Source: an uncultured Gemmatimonadota bacterium
Lineage (GTDB): Bacteria > Gemmatimonadota > Gemmatimonadetes > Gemmatimonadales > Gemmatimonadaceae
Direction: 5' to 3'
NCBI GenBank assembly: GCA_946479895.1
Contig: CAMLHT010000096.1
Location: forward strand, 1-13,588
Length of the DNA stretch: 13,588 bases
Each line of letters begins with the position of its first letter. Position 1 is the first letter of the stretch. Below the pieces are notes generated by a model, which was given only the letters and a program-made list of their open reading frames with translations, made no database searches and was not told the origin of the DNA. The position numbers and the translations under genes are program-made. Of this stretch, positions 7,258-13,588 are shown one piece after another.

Positions 7258-7691
7258 CGCTCCAGCCACAGCGTCACCGGCCCGTCGTTGACGAGCGCGA
7301 CCTTCATGTCGGCGCCGAACTCGCCGGTCTCGACACGCGGCAGGCGCGCGCGCAGCATGGCGACGAATCGCTCGTAGAGCGGGATCGCCTGCTCCGGCCG
7401 GGCGGCGTCGATGAAGCTCGGCCGCTTTCCCTTCGCGGCATCGCCGTAGAGGGTGAACTGCGAGACGACCAGGGCGCTGCCGCCGGTGTCGAGCACCGAG
7501 AGATTCATTTTCCCGTCCGCGTCGGAGAAGATGCGCAGGCCGCACACCTTGTCGGCCATCCACTCGAGCGAGGCGTCGGTGTCGGCGTGGGTGAATCCGA
7601 CGAGCAGGAGCAGGCCGCCGTCTATCGCGCCGGCCGTTCGGCCGTCGATGGTGACGGAAGCACTGGAGACCCGCTGGACGAGAACGCGCAC
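7254..7691 (-). CDS. dtd: D-aminoacyl-tRNA deacylase
   Basis: DTD cleaves D-amino acids (and glycine mischarged on tRNA-Ala) from tRNA, protecting translation in the cytoplasm. The 145-residue product has the standard length. It carries the active-site motif SQFTLYGD (77-84), KGKRPSF (87-93), [10 protein letters not shown] (122-131) and the Gly-cisPro motif in NDGPVT (135-140) that rejects L-aminoacyl substrates. The GTG at 7691 places the conserved N-terminus ([12 protein letters not shown]) exactly; upstream in-frame sequence is not family-like. It is first in an operon with maf. The 79-base divergent gap to the RDD-SpoIIM gene must hold its promoter; a TACGTT lies 5 bases before the GTG. 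Confidence 0.95.
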   Translation of the reverse strand: MRVLVQRVSSASVTIDGRTAGAIDGGLLLLVGFTHADTDASLEWMADKVCGLRIFSDADGKMNLSVLDTGGSALVVSQFTLYGDAAKGKRPSFIDAARPEQAIPLYERFVAMLRARLPRVETGEFGADMKVALVNDGPVTLWLER

Positions 7692-7696
7692 GCCCA

Positions 7697-7702
7697 AACG
7701 TA
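7697..7702 (-). promoter_or_regulatory. Weak candidate -10 box (TACGTT) for dtd-maf
   Basis: TACGTT on the minus strand fits TANNNT and ends 5 bases before the GTG of dtd, a little closer than ideal for a leaderless start. It is the only such match near dtd in the 79-base gap 7692-7770. No matching plus-strand -10 box for the RDD-SpoIIM gene is visible in that gap. Confidence 0.25.
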
Positions 7703-7770
7703 GTCGCGCCGTTTCATCCGGTGGAGTGTCGAGGCGTTGCGGGTCCACGCCCGGCCGTGCATCCTCCGGC

Positions 7771-9645
7771 ATGACCACGCCGCCCGCATCCGCGCACGGG
7801 ACCAGCGACTTCACGCAGCGCGTCGAAGTCGAGACGCCGGAGCTGGTGGTGCTCTCGTACACGATCGCCGGCATCGGATCGCGCGTCTACGCGGGCTTCA
7901 TCGACCTGCTGGTCTGCATCGGGCTGCTGATCGGCATCAGCCTGGCGTCGGTGATCCTCCAGGCACGATTCGGGATGATGCGCGCCGGCGGGGCATCCGC
8001 CTGGGGCATGGCCATCCTCGGCCTGGCCGCCTTCGCCGTGTTCTGGGGCTATTACGTGGTGTGCGAGTGGCTCTTCGACGGCCAGACGCTCGGGAAGAGG
8101 CACCTGGGCCTTCGGGTCGTGAGGGACGGCGGGTACTCGGTCGGCTTCGCCGCCGCGGCAACGCGGAACGTCATGCGCGCGATCGACATGCAGCCGGGGA
8201 TCTTCTACCTCTTCGGCATCACCTCCGCGGTGCTTTCGAAGACGGGCAAGCGACTCGGGGACATGGTGGCCGGCACCGTGGTCATCCAGGAGCGACTGGT
8301 GGAATCGCCGGTTGCCAGTGCACGCGCGCGACCGGCCCCGGATATCGCTCCCGCCGTCGCGCTGTTGTCGGAAGACGAGTTCCGCCTCCTCGAGCGATGG
8401 TATGCCCGGCGCATGGAGCTCGATCCGGAACGGCGGACCGCCCTCACGCACCAGATCGCCGAACGGGTGCGTCGCGCCCTGCCGGATGAAGCCACGACCA
8501 CCGATGGTGCGAAGCTCGCCCAGTTGTACGAGTCGGAGCGGCGGGCACGCGATGCCGGTGTCGCCAGCCGGCACGAGACCGGGGCCGCCCGCGAGCGCTA
8601 CGCGATCGTCTCCACCAATTCGCCCCGCTGGCTGTCCTTTTCAGCCACGGTCGCCGAGGCGCAGCGGCGGGGACTCGCGAGCCTCGGGGAGCGACGCGTG
8701 AGAGATTTCGTCGCCGACTACCGATCGCTCTCCAGCGACCTCGCCCGCCTGCGCACCGCCACGCGCGACGCGGAGGCGGCCGAGCTGTTCTACCTCAGCC
8801 GACTGGTCGGCGCCGCGCACAACCTCCTCTATCGCGAGCGGCGCGGCTCGGCGAAGGATGCCGCCAGATTCGTCTTCCGGGACGTCCCCCGGGAAATTCG
8901 CCGTTCGGCGGGCGCCATCGCCCTCGCCGCGGTGCTGCTCTTCCTGCCGGCCACGATCGCGGCAGTGGCCGTCATCCGCCACCCGGAGGTCGCTTCGGTG
9001 TTCATCCCGGCCGGCATGCTCGACCGTGCCCAGGAAGGCATCAAGCGGGCGGCCGAAGGATCGGGGTACATCGACGATCCGCAGGTGTTCCGGCCGGTGA
9101 TGGCGAGCGGCATCATCCGCAACAACATCCAGGTCACGTTCGTGGCCTTCGCCGCCGGCATCACCGCCGGCATCGGAACGGCGCTGGCGCTGGTGCTGAA
9201 CGGCGTGAGCTTCGGTGGCGTGATCGGGCTGTACCAGTCGAAGGGCATCCTGCCGCTGCTGATGGCCTTCGTCGCGCCGCACGGAGTGCTCGAGCTGACC
9301 GCCATCTGCATTGCCGGCGGTGCGGGCTTCCTGATCGCGGCCGCGCTCCTCATTCCCGGCAACCGGACGCGCCGGCGCGCGCTCGCCGAGAATGGCCGCC
9401 GGGCCATCGTCCTGATCGCGGGCTCGACGCTGCTGCTGCTGGTCGCGGGCACGATCGAAGGGCTCGTGTCGCCAATCCCCTACTGGCCGATCGGATGGAA
9501 GGTGAGCGTCGCCATCGTCACGGCGGCGATGCTCTACCTGTACCTTCGCGGCGGCGGCCGGCCTTCCCGGCGCGCATCGGACGTCGAGGAGCACGACCTG
9601 CTCGGCCTCGGCGGACCACCGCTCACAGCAGGCCGCGCGCCTTGA
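7771..9645 (+). CDS. RDD domain-SpoIIM (DUF95) fusion membrane protein
   Basis: This 624-residue protein joins two membrane families that are usually separate neighbouring genes. Residues ~30-180 are an RDD domain: R38 and D45 in [12 protein letters not shown], transmembrane helices ~40-63 and ~77-101, then [16 protein letters not shown] (102-117) and [13 protein letters not shown] (159-171). Residues ~195-280 form a charged, soluble helical segment. Residues ~285-592 match stage II sporulation protein M: a helical N-terminal part, hydrophobic helices at ~380-402, ~455-478, ~484-503, ~508-529, ~545-562 and ~576-592, and the motifs NNIQVTF (451-457) and [10 protein letters not shown] (502-511). 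ATG 7771 starts just before the RDD fold. No Shine-Dalgarno is evident. Both families are poorly characterised and typically lie beside MoxR/DUF58 genes, which are here convergent and overlap it by 23 bases. A spore role is not implied. Confidence 0.88.
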   Translation: MTTPPASAHGTSDFTQRVEVETPELVVLSYTIAGIGSRVYAGFIDLLVCIGLLIGISLASVILQARFGMMRAGGASAWGMAILGLAAFAVFWGYYVVCEWLFDGQTLGKRHLGLRVVRDGGYSVGFAAAATRNVMRAIDMQPGIFYLFGITSAVLSKTGKRLGDMVAGTVVIQERLVESPVASARARPAPDIAPAVALLSEDEFRLLERWYARRMELDPERRTALTHQIAERVRRALPDEATTTDGAKLAQLYESERRARDAGVASRHETGAARERYAIVSTNSPRWLSFSATVAEAQRRGLASLGERRVRDFVADYRSLSSDLARLRTATRDAEAAELFYLSRLVGAAHNLLYRERRGSAKDAARFVFRDVPREIRRSAGAIALAAVLLFLPATIAAVAVIRHPEVASVFIPAGMLDRAQEGIKRAAEGSGYIDDPQVFRPVMASGIIRNNIQVTFVAFAAGITAGIGTALALVLNGVSFGGVIGLYQSKGILPLLMAFVAPHGVLELTAICIAGGAGFLIAAALLIPGNRTRRRALAENGRRAIVLIAGSTLLLLVAGTIEGLVSPIPYWPIGWKVSVAIVTAAMLYLYLRGGGRPSRRASDVEEHDLLGLGGPPLTAGRAP

Positions 9646-10963
9646 TCTCGAGGTAGCGGTTCACCACCGCGGTGGCCATCTGCGAGGCCGCGACGTCGAG
9701 GACGCTGACGCCGGCGCGCCGCATGCGGGCCAGCGCTTCCTCGCGCTCCTGCACGAGCTCCTCCGCGGCGGCCGCGAGATAGACGTCCGGCGCCGACGTT
9801 CCGCGGGGCTGGGCGGCGGCGAGGACCGCGTCGTTCCGGATCGCCACGACCACCACCGCGTGGCGGACGGCGGCCCGGCCGAGATACGCCACCAGTGACC
9901 GGCTCGCTCGCGCGTCCATCACGTCGGTGAAGAACACGATGAGCGCGCGGCGGCGCTGCCGAAGGGCGAGCATGCGGAACGCGGCCGCGTAGTCGGGCTC
10001 CGAAAGGCTTGCCGACACGCCGCTGAGCGCCTCACGAACGGCTCCGAGGGCGGCCTTGCCGCGCTGCGGGGGGACGAAGGCCCGGATGCTGTCGTCGAAC
10101 GCCAGCGCGCCGACCTGGTCGCCGCTCACCGCCGCGACGTCGGTGAGCAGCATCGCCGCGGACAGCACGTGCTCGATGCGGGCGAACTCACCGGCCATCT
10201 GGGTCATGGCCCGGCCGCAGTCCACGAGCGCAAGCACGGTCTGCGACCGCTCGATCGTGAACTCGCGCAGCATCATCCGGTTGTGCCGCGCCGTCGACTT
10301 CCAGTCGATGTTGCGGGGATCGTCTCCCGGCACGTACTCGCGAAGCCCCGCGAAGGATCGCCCCTCGCCGCGTCGCCGAAGGGCGCGGACGCCGACGTCC
10401 TGGAGGCGATGCTGCATCGCGAGCAGGCGGAACCGGCGCACGTTCGCGAGTGAGGGGACGACGGTCGCCTCGCCTCCGATGCGGACGCGCTGGATCCGGG
10501 CGAGAAGGCCGAGCGAGGTCCGGAGGCGGAGCGCGACGTCGCCAAGGGCAACCGGGCCGCGCCGCATCGGAGTAAACGGCATCGGCACGCGGACGGCTTC
10601 GCGCGGGCCGACGCGAAAGACTCCAGGCTCGTCGACGGCGAAGGATGACGGGAGCTCGTGCGCGAGCGTCGCGTCGAACGGCCTCGCCCAGCGCGACTCG
10701 ACCTCGACGAAGACGTCCTGCCGATCGCCAAGCCCGAGAACCTCCGGGATCTCCCGGCGCACGGCGACGTGCCTTCGCCCCGGGAGGAGGACGTAGTCCA
10801 CCGCGGCCGCGATCAGCGCGACGGCGACGCCGACAAGCCCGGCCATGCGACCCGCCTGGCCGGGAACGAGCCAGAGCAGTGATAGCGCGAGGACGGCCAC
10901 GGCCAGCCGCGGCGTCGGATAGACCGCCCAGAGAGGCCGGCGCTCGGCAAGCCACTCGCGCAC
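9623..10963 (-). CDS. DUF58 family protein with von Willebrand A-like domain
   Basis: DUF58 proteins are partners of MoxR AAA+ ATPases; their biochemical role is not established. The 446-residue product has two N-terminal transmembrane helices (~18-33 and ~41-60), a beta-rich middle region (~65-175) and the DUF58 signature GRSFAGLREYVPGDDPRNID (201-220) followed by WKSTAR (221-226). A vWA-like region (~243-440) follows. The MIDAS metal motif D-x-S-x-S is degenerate: VDCGRAM (247-253) keeps D248 but has Gly and Ala instead of the serines. FFTDVMD (344-350) could supply the later acidic residue. The GTG start at 10963 lies 5 bases after the moxR stop, so it is the fourth and last gene of the operon. 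The 3' end overlaps the RDD-SpoIIM gene by 23 bases. Confidence 0.9.
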   Translation of the reverse strand: MREWLAERRPLWAVYPTPRLAVAVLALSLLWLVPGQAGRMAGLVGVAVALIAAAVDYVLLPGRRHVAVRREIPEVLGLGDRQDVFVEVESRWARPFDATLAHELPSSFAVDEPGVFRVGPREAVRVPMPFTPMRRGPVALGDVALRLRTSLGLLARIQRVRIGGEATVVPSLANVRRFRLLAMQHRLQDVGVRALRRRGEGRSFAGLREYVPGDDPRNIDWKSTARHNRMMLREFTIERSQTVLALVDCGRAMTQMAGEFARIEHVLSAAMLLTDVAAVSGDQVGALAFDDSIRAFVPPQRGKAALGAVREALSGVSASLSEPDYAAAFRMLALRQRRRALIVFFTDVMDARASRSLVAYLGRAAVRHAVVVVAIRNDAVLAAAQPRGTSAPDVYLAAAAEELVQEREEALARMRRAGVSVLDVAASQMATAVVNRYLEIKARGLL

Positions 10964-10968
10964 GTGAC

Positions 10969-11934
10969 TCAGGCCGGCGTCGGGATGCGCGAGAGAAGCG
11001 ACGTGATGACGTCGTCCGCCCCGCGGCCTTCGACTTCGACTTCCGGCGCGAGGGTCACGCGATGGCGCAGCGTCGCGTTGGCCCGGGCCTTGACGTCGTC
11101 CGGGGTGACGAAGTCCCTGCCCTCCATCACGGCCCCTGCCCGCGCGACACGCATCAGTGCCACCGTCGCCCGGGGAGACGCCCCGAGCGACAGGGCCGGA
11201 TCCTCGCGCGTGGCGCGGGTGATGGCCGCGATGTAGGCCCGGACCTCCGGCGCGATGCGCACGCGGTCGGCGAGCGTGCGCAGGTCGGCCACCTGCGCGG
11301 CCGTCGCGGCGCGGGCGACGTTCTCCCCGCGGTGATGCTGCTCCGGATCGAAGCCCGACTCGTGCAGCTCCAGCATGGCGAGCTCCGCGTCGAGCGACGG
11401 GTACGACATCACGACCTTGAGCAGGAATCGATCGAGCTGGGCTTCGGGAAGCGGGAACGTGCCCTCGTGCTCCACCGGGTTCTGCGTAGCCAGGACCGTG
11501 AAGCTCGCGCTCAGTGGCCGCGACTTGCCGTCAACCGTCACCTGCCGCTCGGCCATCGCCTCGAGCAGCGCGGCCTGGGTCTTCGCCGGCGCGCGGTTGA
11601 TCTCGTCCGCGAGCAGGATGTCGGTGAAGACCGGCCCCGGCTGGAACTCGAAGTCCCGCGTGTTCTCGCGATACAGGCTGATCCCCGTGACGTCCGCGGG
11701 CATGAGGTCCGGCGTGAACTGGATGCGGCCGAACGCGACGTCGAGCGCGTTGGCCATGGTTCGCGCGAGGAGCGTCTTCGCGGTACCCGGCACGCCCTCG
11801 ATGAGCACGTGTCCGCGGGCGACGAATGCCGCCAGGACGTCCGCGATCGCGTCGTCCTGGCCGAGGATCCGGGTGCCGATCGTCTGCCGAAGGCGATCGA
11901 GGATCGCGGCCCCTTCTTCGATGGTGAGTGGCAT
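10969..11934 (-). CDS. MoxR family AAA+ ATPase
   Basis: MoxR ATPases are ring-forming chaperone-like machines thought to remodel or activate vWA-domain partners. The 321-residue product is complete. Walker A is GVPGTAKT (47-54), the usual MoxR variant with Ala before Lys. Walker B is LLADEINRAP (107-116), with D110 and E111. Sensor 1 is ATQNPVEHEGTFPLPEAQLDRF split across 149-170, including the MoxR-specific PLPEAQLDRF. The sensor 2 arginine is R255 in GASPRA. The C-terminal lid helix bundle is at ~210-320. It starts with ATG at 11934, sharing one base with the TAA of the DUF4350 gene (TAATG), a sign of coupled translation. The immediate partner is the DUF58 protein encoded next. Confidence 0.95.
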   Translation of the reverse strand: MPLTIEEGAAILDRLRQTIGTRILGQDDAIADVLAAFVARGHVLIEGVPGTAKTLLARTMANALDVAFGRIQFTPDLMPADVTGISLYRENTRDFEFQPGPVFTDILLADEINRAPAKTQAALLEAMAERQVTVDGKSRPLSASFTVLATQNPVEHEGTFPLPEAQLDRFLLKVVMSYPSLDAELAMLELHESGFDPEQHHRGENVARAATAAQVADLRTLADRVRIAPEVRAYIAAITRATREDPALSLGASPRATVALMRVARAGAVMEGRDFVTPDDVKARANATLRHRVTLAPEVEVEGRGADDVITSLLSRIPTPA

Positions 11935-13136
11935 TACCTGGTGGTTGGTGCGCTGCGGTGAGTGAGGGCCTGTTCGATCGTCCGGACCGCCTCGGCCACG
12001 CGCGGAAGGTCGCGATCAGGGAGGCGGCCGTCCATCGCCTGGGTCACGAGCGCGGCGGCCGTGGCAGCCTCCGCCGACGCCCCCGCGGCGGTCGCGAGCA
12101 GGGCTTCGTCGCTCTCACGGTGGCGGATACGGTCCCGCCGCGTCCGGCGCCGGACACCCGCGACCAGGCGCGAGGCGGCCGTGCCGGTCGCGTGAACGCC
12201 CGAGTAGGCGTGCGCGAGCGCGTCGGCATGCTCGAGTGGCGAGCGTCTCGCGACGTGCGTCGGATCGCGGGGAATCAGGGGACGCGGGGCGAAGGCGAGC
12301 AACAGCAGAAGGCCGGCGACGGCCATCTGCGCCAGCATGCGACCGCTCGGCGTTCCCGCGAGGTACATGCGGATCGCCGTCAGGCTGCCGCCGCGGACGC
12401 CGTACCCGTGATGGTATTCGTCGAACGCGATGCGCTGGCCCTGAGTCCCGCCGGCGAGATACTCGATCATGCGAACGAACGTCACGTCGGCCTCGAGCTG
12501 GCAGCGGCGAATCACGTCGTTGGCGAGCAGGTTCGGATCGGCGACGGCGACGATGCGACCGCGCCCGAGGGCGAAGCCGAAGCCCGCGCGTTCTTCCAGC
12601 GGTTCCCCGGACGCCTCGCGTCGGACAAGGACGCGGCCGAATCCGACCGTATCGGCCGGCGCCGGCCGACGCCAGCGCGCCGTGCCGACCCGCGAGAACT
12701 GGGTCAACACCGTCGGCCACAGGCCGTGGTCGGCGCAGCCGGCGGCTCCGTACCTCTCCGCCAGCTGGCCTGGTTCTCCCGCCACGAGGGGCAGCGAGTC
12801 ATCCAGCGCGCCGGCCGGGCCGGCGACCAGCAGGCGGCCACCGTTCCGGACGAAAGCGAGCAGGGCGCCGGCCTCGATGGCCGACACCCGGGCGGATACC
12901 AGCACCTGCAGCGGCGCCGGCTCGCGAAGCGTGTCGCTGAACGCGGTTTCGCGTGCTTCGGTCTTCCATCCGAGGCGAGAGGCCAGGTCGCGCGCCAACC
13001 GCAACCCGTCGACGCCCGCCGAATAGGAGGAATGGGGCTTTCCCTGCTGGCGCGACGGCGCGAGCAAAACGGCCAGGACAACGAGGCCGAGCAGCGCGAC
13101 GAGAATCGCCGCCGAAGTCCACTTCTTCCGGTTCAC
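11934..13136 (-). CDS. DUF4350 domain membrane protein
   Basis: This 400-residue protein of unknown function has a transmembrane helix at ~8-26, a large extracytoplasmic domain and a second helix at ~270-284, then a cytoplasmic helical tail rich in Arg and Ala. Visible conserved stretches are LLAFVRNGGRLLVAG (92-106), GRGRIVAVADPNLLAND (191-207) and FDEYHHG (238-244), the hallmarks of DUF4350. The region resembles a glutamine-amidotransferase-like or ABC-auxiliary fold, but I cannot assign activity. The GTG start at 13136 is favoured because it overlaps the TGA of the upstream gene (GTGA), has an AGGG about 9 bases upstream, and is followed by Arg-Lys and the first hydrophobic helix. It belongs to the DUF4129-DUF4350-MoxR-DUF58 operon. 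Confidence 0.85.
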   Translation of the reverse strand: MNRKKWTSAAILVALLGLVVLAVLLAPSRQQGKPHSSYSAGVDGLRLARDLASRLGWKTEARETAFSDTLREPAPLQVLVSARVSAIEAGALLAFVRNGGRLLVAGPAGALDDSLPLVAGEPGQLAERYGAAGCADHGLWPTVLTQFSRVGTARWRRPAPADTVGFGRVLVRREASGEPLEERAGFGFALGRGRIVAVADPNLLANDVIRRCQLEADVTFVRMIEYLAGGTQGQRIAFDEYHHGYGVRGGSLTAIRMYLAGTPSGRMLAQMAVAGLLLLLAFAPRPLIPRDPTHVARRSPLEHADALAHAYSGVHATGTAASRLVAGVRRRTRRDRIRHRESDEALLATAAGASAEAATAAALVTQAMDGRLPDRDLPRVAEAVRTIEQALTHRSAPTTR

Positions 13137-13588
13137 GCGGCGGCCCTGTGTTCGGGGATCGCGAGCGCGTCCCGACGAAGGGCCGCGAAGTCCTCGGCGG
13201 TGCACACTCCCGCGCCGAACACCACGCGGTCGAACCGGCGGCCGAACGCCTGGAAGCCGGCAGCGAGCGGCGATCCCCGGCGCCGGAGATCCCGCGCGTA
13301 ATCCCCGGACGTCTTCGACGAGTGGATGCGGATGCGCTCGTGATCGGCGAGGCGCCGCAGCACGGCCTGATAGAGCGCGTGCGCCGCACCCATGTAATCA
13401 CCGGCAGCGGCGAGACTCTCCGCTTCGGTCCACGGATCCATCCGCGTCGCTCGCGTTCCCCCGGGCCGACGGCGCATCAGCGTCTCCTCTCCCCACTCGG
13501 AAGCCAGGAACAGCCGGCCCAGGACGAGCAACAGCACGAGCGCGATGATCGTGAGGATGGTCGCCTTTCCGCCCGGGATGCCGCGAAC
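13133..13588 (-). CDS. DUF4129 domain protein, C-terminal part (5' truncated by window edge)
   Basis: The frame is open to the right edge, so only the last 151 residues are seen. They begin with a transmembrane helix (about 9-24, ATILTIIALVLLLVLG), a short charged linker, then the DUF4129 domain. In that domain, AAHALYQAVLRRLADHERI is followed by the conserved HSSKTSGDYARDL, and a terminal helix contains FGRRFDRVVFG. In complete homologues a signal peptide and an extracytoplasmic region precede the helix, so the visible domain should be cytoplasmic. A GTG at 13537 could give a short product but would cut the membrane helix, so I treat the gene as truncated. It is the first visible gene of the operon and overlaps the DUF4350 gene by 4 bases. 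Its function is unknown. Confidence 0.85.
   Translation of the reverse strand, partial: VRGIPGGKATILTIIALVLLLVLGRLFLASEWGEETLMRRRPGGTRATRMDPWTEAESLAAAGDYMGAAHALYQAVLRRLADHERIRIHSSKTSGDYARDLRRRGSPLAAGFQAFGRRFDRVVFGAGVCTAEDFAALRRDALAIPEHRAAA

Noticed and set aside
7258..7563. Upstream extension of maf to a 300-codon frame
   Set aside because: The extra ~102 residues are arginine-rich shadow of dtd. The Maf family begins at the LGSSSPRR strand, and the ATG at 7257 makes an ATGA overlap with dtd.
7453..7770. Upstream extension of the RDD-SpoIIM frame to 730 codons
   Set aside because: The extra 106 residues run antisense through dtd and lack any RDD or signal features.
7692..7874. Upstream extension of dtd to 206 codons
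   Set aside because: It would overlap the N-terminus of the RDD-SpoIIM gene, and the added sequence is not DTD-like. The GTG at 7691 gives the standard 145-residue protein.
7771..9645. Sporulation locus, suggested by the SpoIIM domain
   Set aside because: No other sporulation gene is present, and the SpoIIM/DUF95 family is widespread in non-sporulating bacteria beside MoxR genes.
13137..13205. Upstream extension of the DUF4350 protein by 23 residues
   Set aside because: It lies inside the DUF4129 gene and is Arg/Gly-rich. The GTG at 13136 directly precedes the membrane helix and makes a GTGA overlap.
11928..13301. 457-codon plus-strand frame opposite the DUF4350 gene
   Set aside because: The translation is Arg/Gln/Gly-rich without motifs, while the minus strand has conserved DUF4350 stretches, membrane helices and coupled overlaps.

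Overview
The window is visibly high in G+C, densely coding, and carries genes for lipopolysaccharide-type glycan assembly. This points to a high-G+C diderm (Gram-negative) bacterium; an Acidobacteriota-like or similar soil lineage is my guess only, because no rRNA or other decisive marker is present. Every gap between genes is under 80 bases, so there is no long non-coding stretch, and I see no tRNA, rRNA, IS element, CRISPR array or phage gene.

Layout. (1) 1-650 (+): the C-terminal part of trpE, cut by the left edge. (2) 678-3043 (+): an FHA-GAF-class III adenylate cyclase, followed 17 bases later by a KdkA/WaaP-like sugar kinase. (3) 2991-5585 (-): a tightly overlapping operon of a membrane-anchored SAM methyltransferase, a WaaE-like GT2 and a GT4 glycosyltransferase. 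(4) 5636-6664 (+): a GT9 heptosyltransferase-like gene, divergent from that operon. Regions 2-4 together look like a surface glycan or LPS-core locus. (5) 6661-7691 (-): dtd and maf, two house-cleaning enzymes coupled by an ATGA overlap. (6) 7771-9645 (+): a fused RDD-SpoIIM membrane protein. (7) 9623-13588 (-): an operon DUF4129 -> DUF4350 -> MoxR AAA+ ATPase -> DUF58, entering from the right edge. Regions 6 and 7 contain the parts of a recurrent but functionally unassigned membrane MoxR module, here placed tail to tail.

Three architectural themes stand out. All three convergent gene pairs overlap at their 3' ends (53, 4 and 23 bases), so no intergenic terminator is possible. TANNNT -10 boxes lie 7 bases before two start codons and 9 before a third, with no clear Shine-Dalgarno, which suggests leaderless or near-leaderless transcripts. 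Genes within operons are joined by 1-8 base overlaps or short gaps, using GTG and TTG starts freely. The least understood part is the RDD-SpoIIM / MoxR / DUF58 / DUF4350 / DUF4129 set. I see no clearly novel defence or mobile system.
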